From Isoetes taiwanensis (lineage: Eukaryota; Streptophyta; Lycopodiopsida; Isoetales; Isoetaceae), in assembly GCA_021234155.1 (NCBI GenBank), contig JAJEKV010000017.1, positions 16,998,372 through 17,062,371 of the forward strand: a DNA stretch of 64,000 nt. The letters are read 5' to 3'. This document shows positions 1 through 11,523 of the stretch, piece after piece (position 1 is the first letter of the stretch; every line of letters begins with the position of its first letter). The notes under the pieces were generated by a model. That model saw nothing but the letters and a program-made list of their open reading frames with translations, was not told the DNA's origin and did no database searches. Both the position numbers and the translations under genes were made by a program.

Positions 1-287
1 GCCATTGTACTATATATATGAGTAGAGCTAGCACATGAGTTTTAGATGAGTTTTGAGTCTTGTCTCCGTTCAGTCTTTTCTCGACATGTAGAGCTCATGT
101 ATGTTCATCATTGATATCAAGGAAGCTTATCATTTTCCTCTCATTATTCTCTTTTTGTTCTGTTTTTTCTTCTTGTTCTCTTCTTGTAAAATCCCGGCGG
201 ACATAGTCCTCGATTCTCCCTGCTCGATCCACCTGTCCTCACAGAGGGTCTGCCTTGCGTGAGTTCCCCAACCTGCACTCCCAAACA
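1..287 (+). mobile_element. 3' end of a family-N LTR, cut by the window edge
   Basis: This stretch is the last 287 bases of the LTR seen complete at 48609-49204 and 58841-59431, and as a solo LTR at 18494-19073. It shares the ATATATATGAGTAGAGCTAGC block and the terminal ...CCCAAACA. The next base (288) is the interrupted chromodomain of chromovirus A, the same junction as at 59431/59432. It is therefore the right edge of a nested N element whose body lies outside the window. Confidence 0.85.
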
Positions 288-3200
288 AAGCTTCCACTTG
301 ACCAAATACCGGAGGAACCGAGACCTCCTAGTCTTCTTGAATGACTTATCAAGAAGTAGCTCAGGCACAATTTCAACTTGCTCCTCAGGCCATTTCCAAC
401 AACGTTGGAGTATCCAAAACCTCCTCATGGTTAGGATTGTGCCTTTTTAATAAACTTACGTGGAAAACCTTGTGAACCTTGAGATGGGCGGGAGATCCAA
501 CTTGTAGGCTTGGGAGCCCACCCTTTCCAAAATCTTGAACGGACCAGCCCATCTAGGGGCAAGCTTCTTGCAACTCCCAACCAAGCTTAGCTTGCTTAAC
601 CTTGATCTTCAACCACACGCTATCATCTACCTTGAACTCTCTTACTGGCCCCGCGTGTTTGTCGGCTACACTCTTCTCACGACTTCTTGCCGCTAGGGAG
701 GTAACCCCTCACTTCTTCCACCAATGGCTTTGATATCTCCTAGCATCTGTTTGGGACACTTCAACCTTTGACACGGATTGTGCCAAGTGTCCCGGGTTAA
801 GCACTAGTACCCGTAATTTACCATGAAAGGAGACATCCGAGATGACTCCTTGTTTGGCACTATTGTAGGCTTAATTCCACCAAGTGGATATACTCATCCC
901 ACTTGGACCGCTTATTCCACACAAAGCTTCTAAGCATATCTTCAATGATTCGATTCGCCCCCTCCGCCCCGACCATCTGCTTGGGGATGATATGCCGTGC
1001 TCATGGAGAGCTTCAGCCTGAATGGTGCTAAAGAGGTCCCGCCAAAAGCACTCATAAACTTGGAATCTCTATCGATATTATCTCCCGAGGCATGCCATGG
1101 AGCCTAAAAATCTCCTTCACAAATAGCTTGGCAATATCTAATGCCGTGGTCAAGAGTTCTACAAGGCACAAAATGTGCCATCTTAGATAATTTGTCTACT
1201 ACGCACCATCAATGCATCCTTGCCTCAAGAGTCTTGGGAAGTCCCCGTGATAAAATCCATACTTACCACTTCCCACTTCGCATTCTAAGCATCGCTAGAG
1301 GTTCCAAAGCTCCCCGAATTGTTGTTCGCTTTGGTTTTCGACACAACCGGCACTCACTACCTAATATATCTTGCTATCCGCTTCTTCATTCCCGCCGTAA
1401 GTAGCTACTCAATCTTGAAGTAGGTTTTCATAAACCCCGTGATGCCCCCGCTATTGGGCTGTTGTGTGTGTCATGAAGAATTAGCTTCCTTATACCCGAT
1501 TTCCATTCGGGCACACACAACTTATGTTTATGGTATAACAAGTTGCCTTCCTTCTTATAATGCTTGAAGGCTTTCGCTCCTTATTCGTTTCTAGCCTCTC
1601 TAGAGAGGCTTTCCCATACCTCCTTGAAATCACCATCGATGGTAATGTCTCCTCAATTTTCTTGCCATATCCACTGAAAAGAGTTGATATAGCATTACAA
1701 TGAGTTCTCGCCTCAAGAGGTCTTCTAGAAAGAGCATCACACCACATTCAACTTACCGGCTTATAAGCAATATCAAAGTCATACTTTCTAGGAATTCCAT
1801 CCACCTCCTTTGTCTTAGATTCAGGAGTGGTTGGGTAAAGATGTATTGAAGGCTCGTGATCAAGATCTAATTGAAACTTCCTCCCAAGCAAATAATGCCT
1901 CCAAATACTAAGAGCTCGACAATAGCTAGAAGTTCCCGATCATGGGGTTGATAACGCCGCTTCGGTGTCGCTCAACTTCTTGGAATCATAAGCTATTACT
2001 CTTCCTTCTTGCATAAGGACTCCATTGCCGCTATCTTACTTGCATCCGCTGCTACTATCTTGTCCTTATCCGATCCGCGTAACCAGCACCGGTGTCGTTG
2101 TTAAGGCCTCCTTAAGCTTTTCAAATGAAGCTTGAACATTTTCTAACCAATGAGTTCTCCAATCTTTCACCTTAACACTCTTAGTGAGGTCCGCCAAGGG
2201 GACGCCCACTTAGCTAAGTCCTTCACTTAACTTTCTGTAATAGCCCGCCAGACCTAGAAAGCTTCTTACCTCCCGCCACATTCTTTTGAGCTGGCCAATC
2301 CACTATCGCTTCAATCTTTATGGGTCGGTGGAGATCCCTTCCACCGATATAACATGGCCCAAGTACTCCACTCTTTCAAGAGCAAAGTGGCATTTGGAGA
2401 GCTTTCCATACAAACGATGCCGCCAACTTTTCCAACACCCTTCTCAAATGTCGACTATGATCTTCAATGGACTTGTCAGAGACTAGAATGTCGCCGAAGA
2501 AGACAATGACAAACTCATCTAAGAACTCCCCTCAAGACGCCATTCATGAGGCGATGAAAGTTGCCGGGCATTCGATAATCCAAAGGGCATTATCAGAACT
2601 CAAAATGACCATACCGTGGTTCTCAAGGCGGCCTTATGGATATCTTCTTCCTTTATCCTTATTTGGTGGTATCCCCGACCTTAAGTCAATTTTAGAGAAT
2701 ACCTTTGCTCCTTGAGCTGGTCCATTAAATCATCTCGCCCTTGGCAATGCATACTTATTCTTTACCGCCTCGCTTGTTGAGTCGGGCGATAGTCTATGCA
2801 CATTCTTAAACCGCCATCTTTCTTCTTCACGAAGAGTATGGGTGCTCCAAAAGGAGACACACTTGCTATAATAAAACCAAGCTCAAGCAATTCCCCGAGT
2901 TGCTTCTTGAGCTCCAACTCGTGTGCTCATCCCGTATGGTGCCTTGCTGGTAGGCTTAGCATCCGGGTGCTAATGTGATCTCACACTCCACACCCCTATA
3001 AGGTGGTAGCTAGCCGGATTTCATCCGGAAATACATCCTTGAATTCAAATAAGCCTTGCTACTAGCTTGGGCAAACGCTTCCCCTTTTGGTCGCTCCCAT
3101 CCCCGCTTATTGGGCTCAATTGCCTCCAATCTCAAAATGTAATCCACCTTATTTCTTTCTATACTTTTCCTTAGTCGCTTCAAAGAAATACACCGCATAG

Positions 3201-3500
3201 AAGAAGCCGCCTTCTTACCTCTCACTATGAATTTGGTGCCGTCCGGGCCGCCATGGCTTAATTTCATTAAGGTCGTAGCCGATCATGGCTTTCACCGGGC
3301 TTTAGGAACTCCATTCCTACTATAAGGTCATACCTTCCAATCTCCATGACCTCTGCCCCCATCTACCCACTTACTTCCACTAAGGTCTATGTCTAATGTA
3401 ATCCTCCTCCCCTTAGTGTGTCGAATGGCTTCGCTTGCCATAGCAACCGGCCTTGGCTTAGACTTCAATACCTTGTTCTTCATTAGGCAGCCAGCCTAGG
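288..3500 (-). pseudogene. Chromovirus A copy 1 pol (protease to chromodomain), heavily frameshifted
   Basis: Collinear with the better-preserved copy at 59432-62750. The RT region is about 1925-2893, the integrase core about 809-1258, and the integrase C-terminus with the start of the chromodomain 288-796. Only short open pieces remain, because 1-3 base differences recur every few tens of bases. The chromodomain ends abruptly at the N-element junction (287/288). The pol polyprotein of this family supplies aspartic protease, reverse transcriptase, RNase H and integrase for copy-and-paste transposition. This copy cannot encode them as written, though part of the damage may be consensus error. 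Confidence 0.75.
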
Positions 3501-3619
3501 AGAGGCGAAATTGTGAGAGCTACCAGGTGTCTATGAGGACTACATATGGATTGCTATCTATGATTCCATCACAAGGACACGGCCGACCGATTTTCTATAT
3601 CACCCGACTCAATATTTGC

Positions 3620-4930
3620 ACGATATGGCACTCACCATCTATGAAGTCCCGGGCCTCATGTTGGTCGCCGCTTTCATCCGCTTCGCTTGGCTTAATCCCA
3701 ATCCATAAGCTCGCCAAGGCTGCCGCGATGACTTAATCGGGTAATCATGTGTTCGTGCCCCGTTGGAAGCACTTGAAACATAGCTTCTTCTCGATACATT
3801 CCTCGCTCTTTCTTCGTCAGTCGTCTAGAATACGCTTTAACATGCTGCCTCGATGCATTCTCCAGCGGCTTACGGTCCCCAAAGTTCTTACCCCGAAGCT
3901 TTCCTTTTGCCGCTGGCCTCCCGATGGCGAAGTTGCCTGATTGCTTACTCGTTGCCCTTTGGTACCGGCCCCGCTGACTTTCCTTTGAAGGCCGACCGCT
4001 CTTTCACCTGGCGTTGCCGGAGCTTCTTCCAAACTTATGGCTTTATCCTCGCTTCTTCCAATCGACTTAGGTTGATTGTTCTGGACTAGCCTTTTGATAC
4101 GCTTTGTTCAGTCCCTCAATGTAAGTTTCAACCGCTTGCCTTTCGGGAGACTCGAACATGGAGCCCGAAGTCGCATGAATTCCTACTTTGCTACCGACAA
4201 GGTACCGTTCAATCTCAGAATGGCTGATCTCGCTTTCGCTAGTATGTGACCTAGGTACATAATGTTCCGCGAAAAGGCCTTGTGAAGGTCTTGAATCAAG
4301 AATCGCTCCTTTTTGAGCTTGTTGGACTTTTTGCATAGCCTTTCCACCGTAGATTCTAGCTGCCCTATCAAGTTTGCCGTAGCAACTTTCCCCTATATCC
4401 TTATCCTTCATGCCATAAGAGTTGCCGAACTCTTCCATCTCATCAAGCCGCTTCGCCACCATACCATACCCGACCGCCCTTCCCCCGAACTCCACCCAAC
4501 TTCCTAGTCTTCCACACATTGCTCATAGCACCGCCAACTTTCTTTTGATAATCATCTTCCTTCCTTTGCCCCGCTCTTACTCGCGGGAGGTCGGACTCAC
4601 TTTCTCGAGCTAGAACCTGCCTTTGATCAGTTCAAGTGTCTCATGAACCGGAGCTAGGTGGTGTTGGACTCCTTCGCTTTCTCCTCCTTTTCCTCTTCCC
4701 CGCCTCCTCGCATTTCCTCGATTGTCCCCGCCTCTCCGGCCGTGGACCTTCCTCGATGCCTTGCCGAGGTAGCTGTGGAGGTGGTGGTGGAGCAGTGCAT
4801 ATTCTTGGGCATTCATCAATGGGTAGCCCTGGATCAGCTTGATGCATCCTGGTTCCTCATCCGCACGCAGCTTTGCGCTAATTGCTTCCGCCATTTTCGC
4901 CGTTGTTGTTGTCATCTTGATCACGCCCAA
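3620..4930 (-). pseudogene. Chromovirus A copy 1 gag, frameshifted
   Basis: The minus-strand open piece at 4067-4519 contains the capsid-like segment GNSYGMKDKDIGE, also found in the gag of chromovirus B (GNAYGMKDKDKG, near 30610). The CCHC zinc-knuckle region seen intact in copy 2 (CFKCFQPGHRTHDC, 62765-63025) aligns to about 3620-3880 here but is disrupted. A plausible start is the methionine near 4915-4930 (MTTTTAKMAEAIS). Gag forms the cytoplasmic particle that packages element RNA. Several frame breaks make this copy defective. Confidence 0.7.
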
Positions 4931-5202
4931 ATAGGTTTCGGGTACCCATCGGGTGATGTCGGCCTTGGCCTTGAGAACCCCGAAGTCTCAGGTTCCTTGT
5001 CGCAAGGATTAATCATCAATGCTTGTTATTAAGTTACACAAGAGTCATTTTTGCTTACAATTAAATTGTTGTTAGGTACAAAAGAAATCATATGAAAATT
5101 CCACTTACAAGTCAAGATCATGGTAAGACATTAATTAGTATATAGAAATACATTTCATGAATTACATGATAATACTGAAGAGAGAGTTACAATACACTTT
5201 AA

Positions 5203-6947
5203 TTAATTAACAAAACAAGTTTTCCATCGACGATGTCGCTTCATAGACTTGAAGAAGTTCTTGACATTCTTGAATCCTATGCCCTTGCCCATGTTCTGTA
5301 GGATTCTTGCCCCCGATCCTCCCTCCAATGCTCTTGCCATCCTCGGGTGCCGGAAGTTCTCGTGCGCTTGCCGCCACTCATCGACAAGCATCCCTGAGAT
5401 GGCCCCTTGCGAAGTCGAGGGCATGAAGGGCTACGGATCTTTTGAAGAGGATAACATGGTCCATTCCGTAATCTATCTTGGCATGTTGTCCGAAGCCTGA
5501 GAGTGCTATGAGGAGCGCCACGGATTCTTCACCCCTTGGGCTGAACTCCTTGTGGAAGACTATCATCCGCCCCCGCTAAGGGCCGGAAGATAGTACCCGA
5601 AAGTGATTTACCCCTGTTCGCCCCGCGGCTCCCGTGCATTCTCCTCCGAGCTGCATCACCAAAAACATCTATTGCAGTAAGATCTTCGTGGTCCCTCCAC
5701 ATTGTTGTTGGGCGCGTTCTCCGCATTGATGCCGCTAGATGCTTCACGATGCTCATGGAGCGCGACCGGTCGGCTTTGAGCTTGGGCCTCTTCCCGGCTT
5801 GTACAACCCGCTTTGATCTCCCGGAATTCTTCTTCTGAAATGACGGGTTGTTTGCCACTTAAAACATCCGCCTTTATCCGTTGGTACCGATGTCCGGACA
5901 TAGTTTCCAGAGGGAGTGTCGCCGCTACCTCCCTTGGGATCTCTTTGGTAGGAGTAGAATGATGAAGTCACCGCCTCGCCTTGTGCAATTAGGCCTAGGA
6001 GCTCATCCATCCCCGGAGGTCTTCTTGACAATAGGGAAGGTTGAGAATATCGGTGGCTAATATGTACTCCTCGGGCCACAATGATCACCGGGTGAGGGGC
6101 GGATACCTATTGGCGGGTTCCCGCCTTTAGTACTTCCTGTTGCCGAAGCTAGACGCTTTCTCCATCCTTCTTGCCTCCCTCATCTCCCAACTTGCCTCTC
6201 TCAGAACTAGGCCTAGGAGCTCATCGATCCTGGAGGTCCCTTCTTGACAATAGGGAAGGTTGAGAATATTGGTGGCTAATATGTACTCCTAACTGCCAAT
6301 GATCACCGTTGAGGGTCGTGGATACCTATTGGCGGGTTTCTTTAGTACTTCCTCGCTGCCGAAGCTAGACGCTTCTCCATCCTTCTTGCCTCCCTCATCT
6401 CCCAACTTGGTTCTTCCTTCTTCTTCAGAATCCCCGCCAATCCGCAACATAGGTGTTTCATGTGGAGCCGTAATATTCATACTCCCGCAGCCTCGATCTC
6501 GTGAATGCCTATCAGGCCGGCCGGGTGTCGAGAGGTGCCAAATCCAAAGGTTGAATTGACGGTCCCCGGGTTGGTTAACCGCCTGCATCGCATGAACAAA
6601 GCTAAGGTCGCTTGGTTTGAGACGCATCTATGCCTATGATGCTTATGTGTCATGTAGTCCGCATGTTTCTCGTTCTATCCCACAGCCTACTCTTGCCCTC
6701 GATCCCCCACCTATGGCTTGGGTAAGAGAGTCTAAGGAAACCCATTTCCTCCCTAGGTGGCAAGCTAACTTCCCTGTGGTAGAATGTGCCGATCATATTG
6801 ACAAATGATGTCAGTGTAGTAGGGAGTTCTGGTCAAGGTGGCATGAAGATCAAAGAGATGATCAAAGACATGAAAGGCTTGCTCAGCAGGGAATTCACGG
6901 ATGTGATTGGAGTCATTGTACCATCTAACAAAGCTTGATGGCGCCAT
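5203..6947 (-). pseudogene. Chromovirus accessory ORF2 (unrecognised protein), copy in element A
   Basis: The start MAPSSFVRWY at 6947 parallels MATSDFHRWY of the ORF2 in chromovirus B (28384). Both continue with a shared pattern (F..F...D..ATL..TP.Y). A mid-section at about 5378-5566 carries GEESVALLIAL, against GEEGVSLLIAL in B. The C-terminal piece at 5203-5424 carries ARALEGGSGARILQNMGKG, against ARALQGGSPANVLRNLGHS in B. The order of these blocks is conserved although the sequences have diverged widely. About 580 codons span start to stop, with several frame breaks. I recognise no domain. It lies between the H3-like ORF1 and gag and has its own TATA-like box. Confidence 0.65.
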
Positions 6948-7057
6948 TGAGTAGAGATGGCTATGAAAAATGGCTGATGGGGATAAGCAAAGAGCTAGAA
7001 GATCGCCAAAGGGGCTGAGAGCATGCCTGATGGTGAGAAAATGACAAATGAGGGCCC

Positions 7058-7066
7058 TTTTTATAG
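7058..7066 (-). promoter_or_regulatory. TATA-like box upstream of ORF2 in chromovirus A
   Basis: The minus strand reads CTATAAAAA, about 111 bp upstream of the ORF2 ATG at 6947. The equivalent TATA in chromovirus B lies about 114 bp upstream of its ORF2 ATG. Position and conservation suggest a real Pol II promoter inside the element. Confidence 0.5.
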
Positions 7067-7679
7067 ACTAGGGGTGCCTCGGGTTCCGTGCACAGGGGTT
7101 CTTGATGAGGAAAGACTTCAAATCTATGGCCATGGTTGTCCAAATGAGCTACTATGAAGTGCAATTCTAAGCAAAGCAAAGCAAGAAACACTACATGGCA
7201 GTTTGTTGGATCAAAATTGGTCAATTTGGGCAAAAATGGGCGAAATCGGTCGGTTCACAAGAGAGTGGCTCAAGGCGCTATAACGCAGAAAAGATCCACA
7301 TGATGCAACCCGATTTCGGGTCATTTCTATTTCTATGAAGAGTTTCGGGAATTTTAAAGATCCTAATATGACTTTATAGCATGATTCTAACCTAACTAGC
7401 AACTTTTGTTACTCAAATTGGACATCAATTAGTGATGTCTAAATCGGGTAATGCCGAATTGGGTGGTATCGCGATTTTGGGCTCGGTTTCGCCAATTTTC
7501 GCAATTTTTGAGTAATTAAGCTAGGATATTTAACTAATTAATTTTTCTTTGAACATCCCAATTTTAATGATCAAAACTAAAGTAAAATTTGAGCTACTTA
7601 AACACATTTTCATACAAGAATTAAGGTCGGGTTTGTAAACAAAATTTTATATTTATAGGGGGAAAACTTAACAATTACA

Positions 7680-8769
7680 TTAATTTATACAAAACCGCAT
7701 CCTCAAGGGTATTCCTTTGCGGATGCGACGCCAAGTATAGATACTTGGGCATCGTGGTTACCCTCTTCGTATGGATTGGCTAGAGGTTTGATTCTCAAGA
7801 GCTGGTGAGCTCGAAATTTCACGCTACCGCAACACCCCGGGTGTGAGCGACAAGCCAATTTATAGTCGATGACTTAACTCCTCAGATATTTTCCAAGTAT
7901 GAGCCGAACGGTGCCTTCCTAATCGTGAGATTAGTGCACGTTGAAAGTGCTTAATCTCCCTAAAACACGGGCGGCGGGCGAAGTTAGGCCCGCGGATGGA
8001 CCTTCTTTGGTCTTCCTACGTGGCGGCGCGGTTTACCGGTTCGGTCAGCCCCTCCACATAACGTTGGACGCTCGCGCATTGGGCCATTATACCTCGGCCC
8101 AACGACGAGGTATTCTTGGTATGCTTTCAGGCGGCGCTTGAAGAGGCGCTTCAAAAGGTAACTGGGCCGCCGCCGGGCCGCTTCTTTAACCACCTTGGGT
8201 GGCTTGGGCCACTCGGTAAGGTGGTCTAGCCGGGGTTTGAGGGTCTCGCCGCCTTCCTCGATCCTCTGCTTCTACCTCCTCTTCTTCCTCCTCTACTTTC
8301 CTCTTCGGACGAGGTTCTTCGGATAACGCTTCGATCCCGGCGAGCTGCGTTCCTTCTCTTCGTCCTTCTCTCTGCTCCACCGCTCGGCTCTCTTCTTCCG
8401 CATGACCCTCTCTTCCGGCCACTCGGCAGCCTTCTCCTTGCCCTTCTTCTTGGGCCTTTGAAGGCCGCCTCTTCAACCTGCTCTTCAACTTTTTGCTCCT
8501 CACCGCTCCTCCACCCGCGGTCCGGAAGTGAGGCCCGGCGGCGGGACTCGCCGCTTTCCGGGTGCCCGCCGATTTAAGAGCTGCTGCCGCTAGGCGCCTC
8601 CTCAAAGAGATCGTGATAGGTTTCGCCGCCGCTGCTAGAGGGAACTCCTCTTCCCCTTCTTAGGTCGAAGGTGCTCCTAATTTTCTTCAGATGTCGCCCC
8701 CCGCTACCAACCGCGCCATCGAGCGTGGGTCGCCACGAACTTCCTTGCTGTCTGTTTGGTCCGAGCCAT
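7680..8769 (-). pseudogene. Histone H3-like ORF1 of chromovirus A
   Basis: The minus strand starts at 8769 with M-ARTKQTARK, identical to the first nine residues of mature histone H3. A charged linker follows (8186-8605, rich in Glu and Arg/Lys). The C-terminal part is an H3 histone fold in broken frames: REIKHFQR at 7961-7938 (H3 alpha-N/alpha-1), a RKAPFG block just after it (the H3 'LIRKLPF' region), IHTKRVTTMPKYLYLA at about 7776-7729 (H3 alpha-2/loop-2/alpha-3, keeping His113 and Arg116 equivalents), then RRIRKG near the end. The stop is TAA at 7682-7680. Its position between 5' LTR and gag matches the plus-strand gene in chromovirus B. At least three indels break it as written. The inferred role is a chromatin protein or H3 mimic made by the element. 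Confidence 0.75.
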
Positions 8770-8858
8770 ACTTGACGGTCTAGAAAATGGATGACGTAAG
8801 GCTGAGCAAGAGAGAGATGGTGGAGGAAAGGGTTGGAGGGAAAATGAGGTGTCAAGGG

Positions 8859-8868
8859 TATTTAAAAA
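8859..8868 (-). promoter_or_regulatory. TATA-like box upstream of the H3-like ORF1 in chromovirus A
   Basis: The minus strand reads TTTTTAAATA about 90 bp upstream of the ORF1 ATG at 8769, followed by a pyrimidine-rich leader. The spacing is like that of the other three internal promoters of these elements. Confidence 0.45.
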
Positions 8869-9323
8869 GGAGGGTCCCTGGGAATATTCTCCTACCATAA
8901 ATAGGCCTACTTATTAGCCCCCCTTATTAATTACACCATAGTACCCTTATTATTAATATGTGTTTAATTTTTAATACATATACTAAAATTCGTATTATAC
9001 CTTTAGAATTTCAAATTTCCTAATATTTTGAAGTATTAATTATGGATTTGCGCCATTTTTCACCCAGGTCTCCGATTGGCATGATTCTTTGACCCATTTT
9101 AGGTGAAATTTGATGCAGATGCATAATTTTCGCTCCAATTTTACTAGAAGGTGAATTTGACTCATTCACTTCTTAACCTAATTTCGGACCCACTACCTAG
9201 GAGAAAAATTTTTCCCCTATTTTCGAGGTTCGATGGTGGAAATTTCTATTTCACACCCCTATAGGTCTGTTAGACTACTTTCATGGTTATGGTCGTAGCA
9301 AGGTTCTTGGTCAACCAAGAACA

Positions 9324-9335
9324 TCGCCGATACCA
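9324..9335 (-). other. Primer-binding site of chromovirus A
   Basis: The minus strand reads TGGTATC then GGCGA, one base inside the LTR start. The flanking ATGTTCTTGG is shared with chromovirus B, whose PBS is the standard TGGTATCAGAGC complementary to initiator methionine tRNA. The last bases here look altered by a small deletion. Confidence 0.6.
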
Positions 9336-9336
9336 T

Positions 9337-10964
9337 TGTGACGCCCCTACTAAACATACGGTGCGCCGACCGCACACTCGGCAGAAATCCCTCATCCCGG
9401 CCATCAACCGCATGTGCCCTCCGCCTATCCCAAGACTCGAACCTCCGTAGTGTAGGAAGGGGACACTAAGGTGTCTTGGCGCGCCTTCCCCCTATGGGCT
9501 CCTATCACGGCCGAAGCATAACACGCCGTAACTAGCAATACAATACAATATGCTACCCTGAGGGGTAGCCCAATCGCATATCCATAGATGCAAAGAACAT
9601 AATCATATGCCATAAAACATGAGAGCTCCTACCCGTGGCCCCGACACGTAAGGTAGTCGACTGACTGGATAGGCCTCAAGATAGAGCAGGCCGAATCATA
9701 ACAATGGCGGGGCTGGCATAAGACAATGGCTAGGGTTGATCACTCCATCCGCCCCTCCTGTGCATACTTTGCAGATGGGCTAGATCAAGCTGTGGCATGA
9801 CTCTAACCTTCCGGATACGCAATCCCATGGCATCACCCATTGGAACTACTCCAGGTTGCATCTCCCTGGTCCGACGAGGTAGGAAGGGTTGCATCTCCCC
9901 TTCCCGGGGTCTAGAGGCTCCACCTGGCGCTAGAGAATCATGCACACACGATTCGCATCCCACCCAACCCCCAAAACAAGAGCCAAGCCGACACTTGCAA
10001 CTCTTGAGAGGCAGGGCAACACCATTGCCCCTGTGAGGTGCCGGACCCATGCTCGCCCACACCTAATTGACCCCACCATAAGCCTAGCCCACTATGGGAT
10101 CCCCCGAAGCCCCCACTCGGCAGGGATCCTCCCTCCATCTTGCCTCTAGCCCCGTTGTGTAGTGCTGAGTCACATCATAGCTTCCATAGCCCGGTGGGTT
10201 CCTATGCACAGGCCGCAACTAATAGGAACTAAGGGATCTACACATACTACATATAGCCCTAGGTCTCTACCCCCCTTCCCAATACAAGAGGAGCACATGA
10301 TCAACCAATATCACATACATCACATCATGATCAATATCAATATCATATGAACATCTTAACCTAACATACGTAGCTAACTAACAGTTAGGGTTCCTTGATT
10401 AGGGTTCAAGATGTTCAACAAAGGATCTAGGGTGGCTCTACTCTAGACACGAATCACTAACCCATCTGGAGTGCTAACTTCCAGATGAACTAACATGAAC
10501 TCTACTCAACCTACCTCCTCCGTAAGCGCTCCTCCCATCCCCGGGCGCCTCCATGCTCCTAGACGGGTTCAAGGCTTGCTCCCTCTACTTATCATACACA
10601 CCTTCCAGTGGGCCGCTCCTGTGCTAGACTATGATTTAACGGTGCTCAAACGGGTTTCGCACACGGATGAGAGTTCAGGTGCTAGGTCGAGAAAAGGGTC
10701 TAGGGTTAGGTTAGAGCTCATATAGGTGTGGGTCCACGGGATGCCACGTGGCACCACTAAGATGAGGTCGCGGTGGTTGTTGTTCAATAGGATAAGGCCA
10801 TGTGAAAATGGGCCTTATCCTAAGGTTATCTAAGTTAAACAATTAACTTAGATGTGCACCCCTTGCCACTTATCCAAGGCATACAAGGTTACCTAGGTAG
10901 ATTTGTATGGTGATCGGGTCCAGAATATAATGATTTATGGCGTATATTCCCTTGGAACGCCACA
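9337..10964 (-). repeat. 5' LTR of chromovirus A, copy 1
   Basis: In plus orientation it begins TGTGACGCCCCTACT and ends GGAACGCCACA, with short inverted termini (TGTGACG / CGyCACA). It is about 1628 bp and closely matches the LTR at 45362-47674 once the hAT MITE there is removed. A divergent relative is the LTR of chromovirus B. Open frames within it are not credible genes. The outer flank is tttcg. Confidence 0.85.
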
Positions 10965-10969
10965 TTTCG
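10965..10969. repeat. Target-site duplication tttcg at the outer edge of the chromovirus A 5' LTR
   Basis: The five bases after the LTR (tttcg) equal the five bases before the 3' LTR of the other A copy (45357-45361). They are the opposite outer edges of what appears to have been one insertion. Confidence 0.6.
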
Positions 10970-11377
10970 GCATCATTCTTGGACTACCATATCTCCGAGT
11001 CTCGTGATCTATGCCACGACTAAGACAGAATAGTTGGAAAGCTATAGAAGCTCGTTGAAAAATCCTCTATGTAGAAGCTCTATTGAAAAAGCCCACGCCT
11101 TCCCTGTTTACGTAAACCGCCATGACAAAGGTATGAGAAAACCCCGGGTTATAAAGACCATATTTATAGTAGAAGCCCATTGAAAACCTTGTTCAGATCT
11201 TGGCTTAACCCTCGCTTACGCTAGCGAGAAGCCAATTGAAAAATTATGTTTCTTCGTGAATGCAGGGAGGCAGAGGTGAGGTGAGGCAGCTGCTAGACGG
11301 CTATGGCGGATTTGCATTTTCCTAGAACAGACTTTTCACAGCCATATCCAAATCGGGAGGTTCACGTACCATATAAA
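10970..11377. other. Flanking sequence without a gene; degenerate short repeat
   Basis: No coding region is seen. A degenerate motif of the form (AG)AAGCYC(R)TTGAAAA appears four times between about 11047 and 11250, at spacings of roughly 40-90 bases. It looks like old satellite or repeat-derived sequence. Confidence 0.4.
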
Positions 11378-11523
11378 TGATGAATTAAAGGCACATAAGC
11401 AAATAAACTTTAAGAGCTTCAAACCTTCGACCTTAATATTTGATAATCAGAGCACTTGTAAATCATTAAAACATCATCAGAAAGCAACAACTGATTCATT
11501 ATGTACCTCAAAACACAAGCACT

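Larger units (their letters stand above)
288..10964 (-). mobile_element. Chromovirus A (Ty3/gypsy), copy 1, 5' portion
   Basis: Reading leftwards on the minus strand, the order is 5' LTR (10964-9337), primer-binding site, H3-like ORF1 (8769-7680), ORF2 (6947-5203), gag (about 4930-3620), then pol (about 3500-288). Pol is broken in the chromodomain by the nested N element. RT-RNase H-integrase-chromodomain order marks it as a Ty3/gypsy chromovirus. It is a paralogue of the element at 45362-64000, with a constant offset of about 59,146 bases. Nearly every frame is broken by small indels. The spacer between gag and ORF2 (about 4931-5202) is AT-rich in its right part and shows no gene. Confidence 0.85.

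Noticed and set aside
4610-4930. Overlapping plus-strand frames of 68-124 residues near 4636-5032
   Set aside because: They are antisense shadows of the gag region of chromovirus A.
9425-10725. Several open frames of 60-110 residues
   Set aside because: They lie inside the LTR of chromovirus A, on both strands, and recur as shadows in the other LTR at 45451-46295.
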